This document shows positions 58,369-60,222 of a DNA stretch of 60,222 nt, piece by piece (position 1 is the stretch's first letter; every line of letters begins with the position of its first letter). Position numbers and translations under genes: made by a program. This stretch comes from an uncultured Collinsella sp. (lineage in GTDB: Bacteria; Actinomycetota; Coriobacteriia; Coriobacteriales; Coriobacteriaceae), in assembly GCA_958407995.1 (NCBI GenBank), contig CATYJU010000008.1, positions 1 through 60,222 on the forward strand. The letters run 5' to 3'. The notes beneath the pieces were generated by a model. The model worked only from the letters and a program-made list of their open reading frames with translations, did not search any database and had not been told where the DNA came from.

Positions 58369-58875
58369 ATGGGAATCATCTGCGATACCTGCGGGCGCGA
58401 TATCGACGCCCTGGGGCAGGACAACATGGGCGTAGACGCGCCGCTGTGCGAGGACTGCTGGAGCGAGCAGCAAAGCCATACGGCAGCAGTGCCGCGTCGC
58501 GAGGCTCGCAACCTGAGGTTCGAGAACGCCCGACTGCGCGAAAAGCTGGACGCCGGAACCGAAGAGACGGCCGTGCAGAACCTGCGCAAGGGAATCGAGA
58601 CGGCCTACGAGGCGAGCCGCGAGCGCGCCCTGGCGCTCACGAAGCTGGACGAGTGCGAGTTGTGGCTGGGGCGCTGCGAGCCGAGGGTGACAGCGTCACC
58701 GACGCTCAAGGGCGCGGCCCAGGACGCCGCCATGCCTTGCCTCAAGGCCGAAGAGGCGCACGGTTTCGCGATGCCCGACGTGAACGTGGAGGTGAAGGCC
58801 GAGGTAACGGCCGAGGAGCTGGCCAAGAGCCTGCGCGGGGCCATGAAGCCGGCCATGCGGATGGCGGTGGAGTAG
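58369..58875 (+). CDS. Cys-rich N-terminus, helical phage protein
   Basis: 168 residues. CDTCGRDID and CEDCWSEQ form a zinc-ribbon-like N-terminus (about 5-30); then a charged helical region (RNLRFENARLREKLDAG) and a C-terminal VEVKAEVTAEELAKSLRGAM. GGGAG upstream of the ATG. Unassigned. Confidence 0.6.
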   Translation: MGIICDTCGRDIDALGQDNMGVDAPLCEDCWSEQQSHTAAVPRREARNLRFENARLREKLDAGTEETAVQNLRKGIETAYEASRERALALTKLDECELWLGRCEPRVTASPTLKGAAQDAAMPCLKAEEAHGFAMPDVNVEVKAEVTAEELAKSLRGAMKPAMRMAVE

Positions 58876-58877
58876 CC

Positions 58878-59063
58878 ATGGAGCAGCAGACCGAGAAGCC
58901 GAAGCGCCGACCCAGTATCGAGGTGCGCTGCCCGAAGTGCGGCATGCGCGAGATCTGGCACCACCTGCCCAAGGGCGGCGACCGCTGCCGCTGGTGCGGT
59001 CACCTGTTCGAGGACTTCACCTACCGCAAGGTCGGGCCGAGCGCGAAGGAGGGGGCGCGATGA
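58878..59063 (+). CDS. Small zinc-ribbon phage protein
   Basis: 61 residues: VRCPKCGMREIWHHL and DRCRWCGHLFED give two CxxC pairs, a rubredoxin-like zinc ribbon. It begins 2 bases after the previous stop and overlaps the next start. Confidence 0.65.
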   Translation: MEQQTEKPKRRPSIEVRCPKCGMREIWHHLPKGGDRCRWCGHLFEDFTYRKVGPSAKEGAR

Positions 59064-59281
59064 CGAACTGGGAGCACCTTTTCGGCACGCCCGAGCGGGC
59101 CATCCACACGGAGACGGAGTTCCACTCGTGGTCCTTCTTCATCGCCGTGTATGAGACGAGCCGCATGAGCAGCTGCACTACCAGCAAGCGGCTGCTGGCC
59201 AGCTTCTGCGAGGAGGCCGACTACCTGGAATGGCTCAAGGCCGAGTACGACGACGGCACCGTCGAGTGGGAGGAGCGATGA
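59060..59281 (+). CDS. Small unknown phage protein
   Basis: 73 residues, acidic. MTNWEHLFGTPERA at the start, CEEADYLEWLKAEYDDGTVEWEE at the end, of which the first part resembles short proteins found beside phage zinc-ribbon genes. Overlaps both neighbours by four bases. Confidence 0.6.
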   Translation: MTNWEHLFGTPERAIHTETEFHSWSFFIAVYETSRMSSCTTSKRLLASFCEEADYLEWLKAEYDDGTVEWEER

Positions 59282-59412
59282 ACCGCCCGGGATGCAACTG
59301 GGGGTGCCTGCTGTTCATAGCGGCGGCAATCGCCATAGACGCGGCGGCCATCTACGCCATAAGGGCGCTGGCGCTCGGGCTCATAGCCATGGCCGCGGCG
59401 GCGTGCGGATAG
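59278..59412 (+). CDS. Very small membrane protein
   Basis: 44 residues with one or two Ala-rich hydrophobic helices (LLFIAAAIAIDAAAIYAI; LALGLIAMAAAA). ATGA overlap with the previous stop supports translation. Unassigned. Confidence 0.5.
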   Translation: MNRPGCNWGCLLFIAAAIAIDAAAIYAIRALALGLIAMAAAACG

Positions 59413-59440
59413 GGGCAACCGAATACGGAAACAGGCAGAG

Positions 59441-59465
59441 GGCCGTCCTTCGGGGCGGCCTTTTC
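59441..59465 (+). terminator. Terminator inside the prophage early region
   Basis: GGCCGTCC-TTCG-GGGCGGCC followed by TTTTCC; a UUCG tetraloop makes it very stable. Confidence 0.8.
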
Positions 59466-59515
59466 CGTGCCCGGCGACACGCTTGCGACCATATGGGCCG
59501 AGAGATAGGAGACGC

Positions 59516-60222
59516 ATGGCGAGAGGCGAGACATACGAGGAGTTCACGGCAAAGTTCGAGCCGAAAAGGACGACGGACGACTGCTACACCCCGCCCGAGG
59601 TGTACGACTGCGTGCTGCGGTGGGCGCACCGGGAGTACGGGTTCGACCTGGCGAAGGTGGCGCGCCCGTTCTATCCGGGCGGCGACTACGAGCGCGAGGA
59701 GTACCCGCAGGGCTGCACGGTGGTGGACAACCCGCCGTTCTCCATCCTGAGCAAGATCGTCAAGCACTACCGGGAGCGCGGCGTGGGCTTCTTCCTGTTC
59801 GCCCCCACCCTGACGTGCATGGGCATCCGCAACTGCTGCAAGGTCGTGACGGGCGTCGGCGTGACGTACGCCAACGGCGCGAGCGTCAACACGTCGTTCG
59901 TGACCAACCTCGACCCCGCCCAGGCTCGCAGCGCGCCCGACCTGCGCTCCGAGCTGGATGCCGCGATAGAGCGCCTGCGCCGCGAGAAGGCCAAGGCGCT
60001 GCCGAAGTACGAGTACCCGGACGAGGTGCTGACCGCGCCCATGCTGGCGCGCTACTCCAAGTACGGCATCGACTTCCGCGTGGGGCCGCAGGAGTGCAGC
60101 CTCACGAGGGCGCTCGACGCGCAGCGCGTGCAGGGCAAGGCGATATACGGCAGCGGCTACCTCATATCAGAGCGTGCAGCCGCAGAGCGTGCAGCCGCAG
60201 AGCGTGCAGCCGCAGAGCGTGC
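59516..60222 (+). CDS. Phage DNA methyltransferase-like protein, 3' end outside window
   Basis: At least 235 residues, open to the window edge. Opening RGETYEEFTAKFEPKRTTDD then CYTPPEVYDCVLRWA, and VVDNPPFSILSKIVKHY. The NPPF tetrad is the catalytic motif of N6-adenine methyltransferases and relatives. FFLFAPTLTC, NTSFVTNLDP and GKAIYGSGYL follow. A SAM-binding motif is not obvious, so it may be a degenerate or circularly arranged member. The last codons repeat AERAA. AGGAG precedes ATG 59516, and a terminator separates it from the operon upstream. Confidence 0.65.
   Translation, partial: MARGETYEEFTAKFEPKRTTDDCYTPPEVYDCVLRWAHREYGFDLAKVARPFYPGGDYEREEYPQGCTVVDNPPFSILSKIVKHYRERGVGFFLFAPTLTCMGIRNCCKVVTGVGVTYANGASVNTSFVTNLDPAQARSAPDLRSELDAAIERLRREKAKALPKYEYPDEVLTAPMLARYSKYGIDFRVGPQECSLTRALDAQRVQGKAIYGSGYLISERAAAERAAAERAAAER
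60168..60222 (+). repeat. 15-bp in-frame tandem repeat at the window edge
   Basis: GCAGAGCGTGCAGCC repeated three full times, plus partial units at each end, encoding AERAA; it continues beyond the window, so total copy number is unknown. Confidence 0.85.

Noticed and set aside
60168..60222. CRISPR array
   Set aside because: 15-bp perfect in-frame tandem units without spacers; a coding minisatellite.

Overview
The window looks like a chromosomal segment of a GC-rich gut actinobacterium of the class Coriobacteriia, most like Collinsella. This is inferred from protein style and gene content (a fused MurT-GatD, glutamine synthetase III, tandem iron/zinc alcohol dehydrogenases, split MetH, YchF); no marker gene was searched.

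Layout. (1) 1-8,800 is a mosaic accessory region. It holds a YjdF-like gene behind what looks like a yjdF-type riboswitch, a DUF4143 ATPase, fragments of a GyrI-like gene and of a second DUF4143 gene, an orphan second copy of the riboswitch, and a two-gene macrolide-resistance-like unit: a Mef-like MFS pump and an Msr(D)-like ABC-F protein. That unit sits behind an 11-codon leader peptide and mutually exclusive hairpins. Three copies of a structured repeat lie between these genes. (2) 8,950-11,800 is an arsenic-type cassette: ArsR, an ArsP/DUF318 permease, a small thioredoxin-like protein and Acr3. Both transporters carry a one-base frameshift. (3) 11,900-46,130 is mostly core genome: guaA, asparaginase, ychF, a multi-cluster ferredoxin, three iron-containing alcohol dehydrogenases, two paralogous unknown genes ahead of murT-gatD, tRNA-Glu, glnA (type III), metF-metH with a separate reactivation-domain gene, a PFL/DUF711 protein, a methyltransferase, yhbY, a SARP-like regulator, the amino-sugar genes nagB and glmM with a PTS IIA gene, rpsI-rplM and a patatin. 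Several palindromic or MITE-like intergenic elements lie here. (4) 46,390-60,222 is the left end of a prophage apparently integrated at the 3' end of ssrA (tmRNA). It holds a large serine recombinase, an unknown lysogeny-side gene and an S24-type repressor facing a Cro-like gene. A long rightward early operon follows: RusA, a ParB-like protein, DUF1351, ERF, SSB, a replication organizer, a DnaC-like loader, an HNH protein, many small Cys-rich proteins and a methyltransferase-like gene cut by the window end. No structural phage genes are in view.

Functionally, the chromosomal part joins one-carbon/methionine metabolism, nitrogen assimilation, amino-sugar entry into peptidoglycan and peptidoglycan amidation (MurT-GatD). 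The accessory part is dominated by drug and metalloid resistance modules controlled by RNA and repressor switches. Three separate one-base frameshifts in otherwise well-preserved genes may be real mutations or assembly errors.
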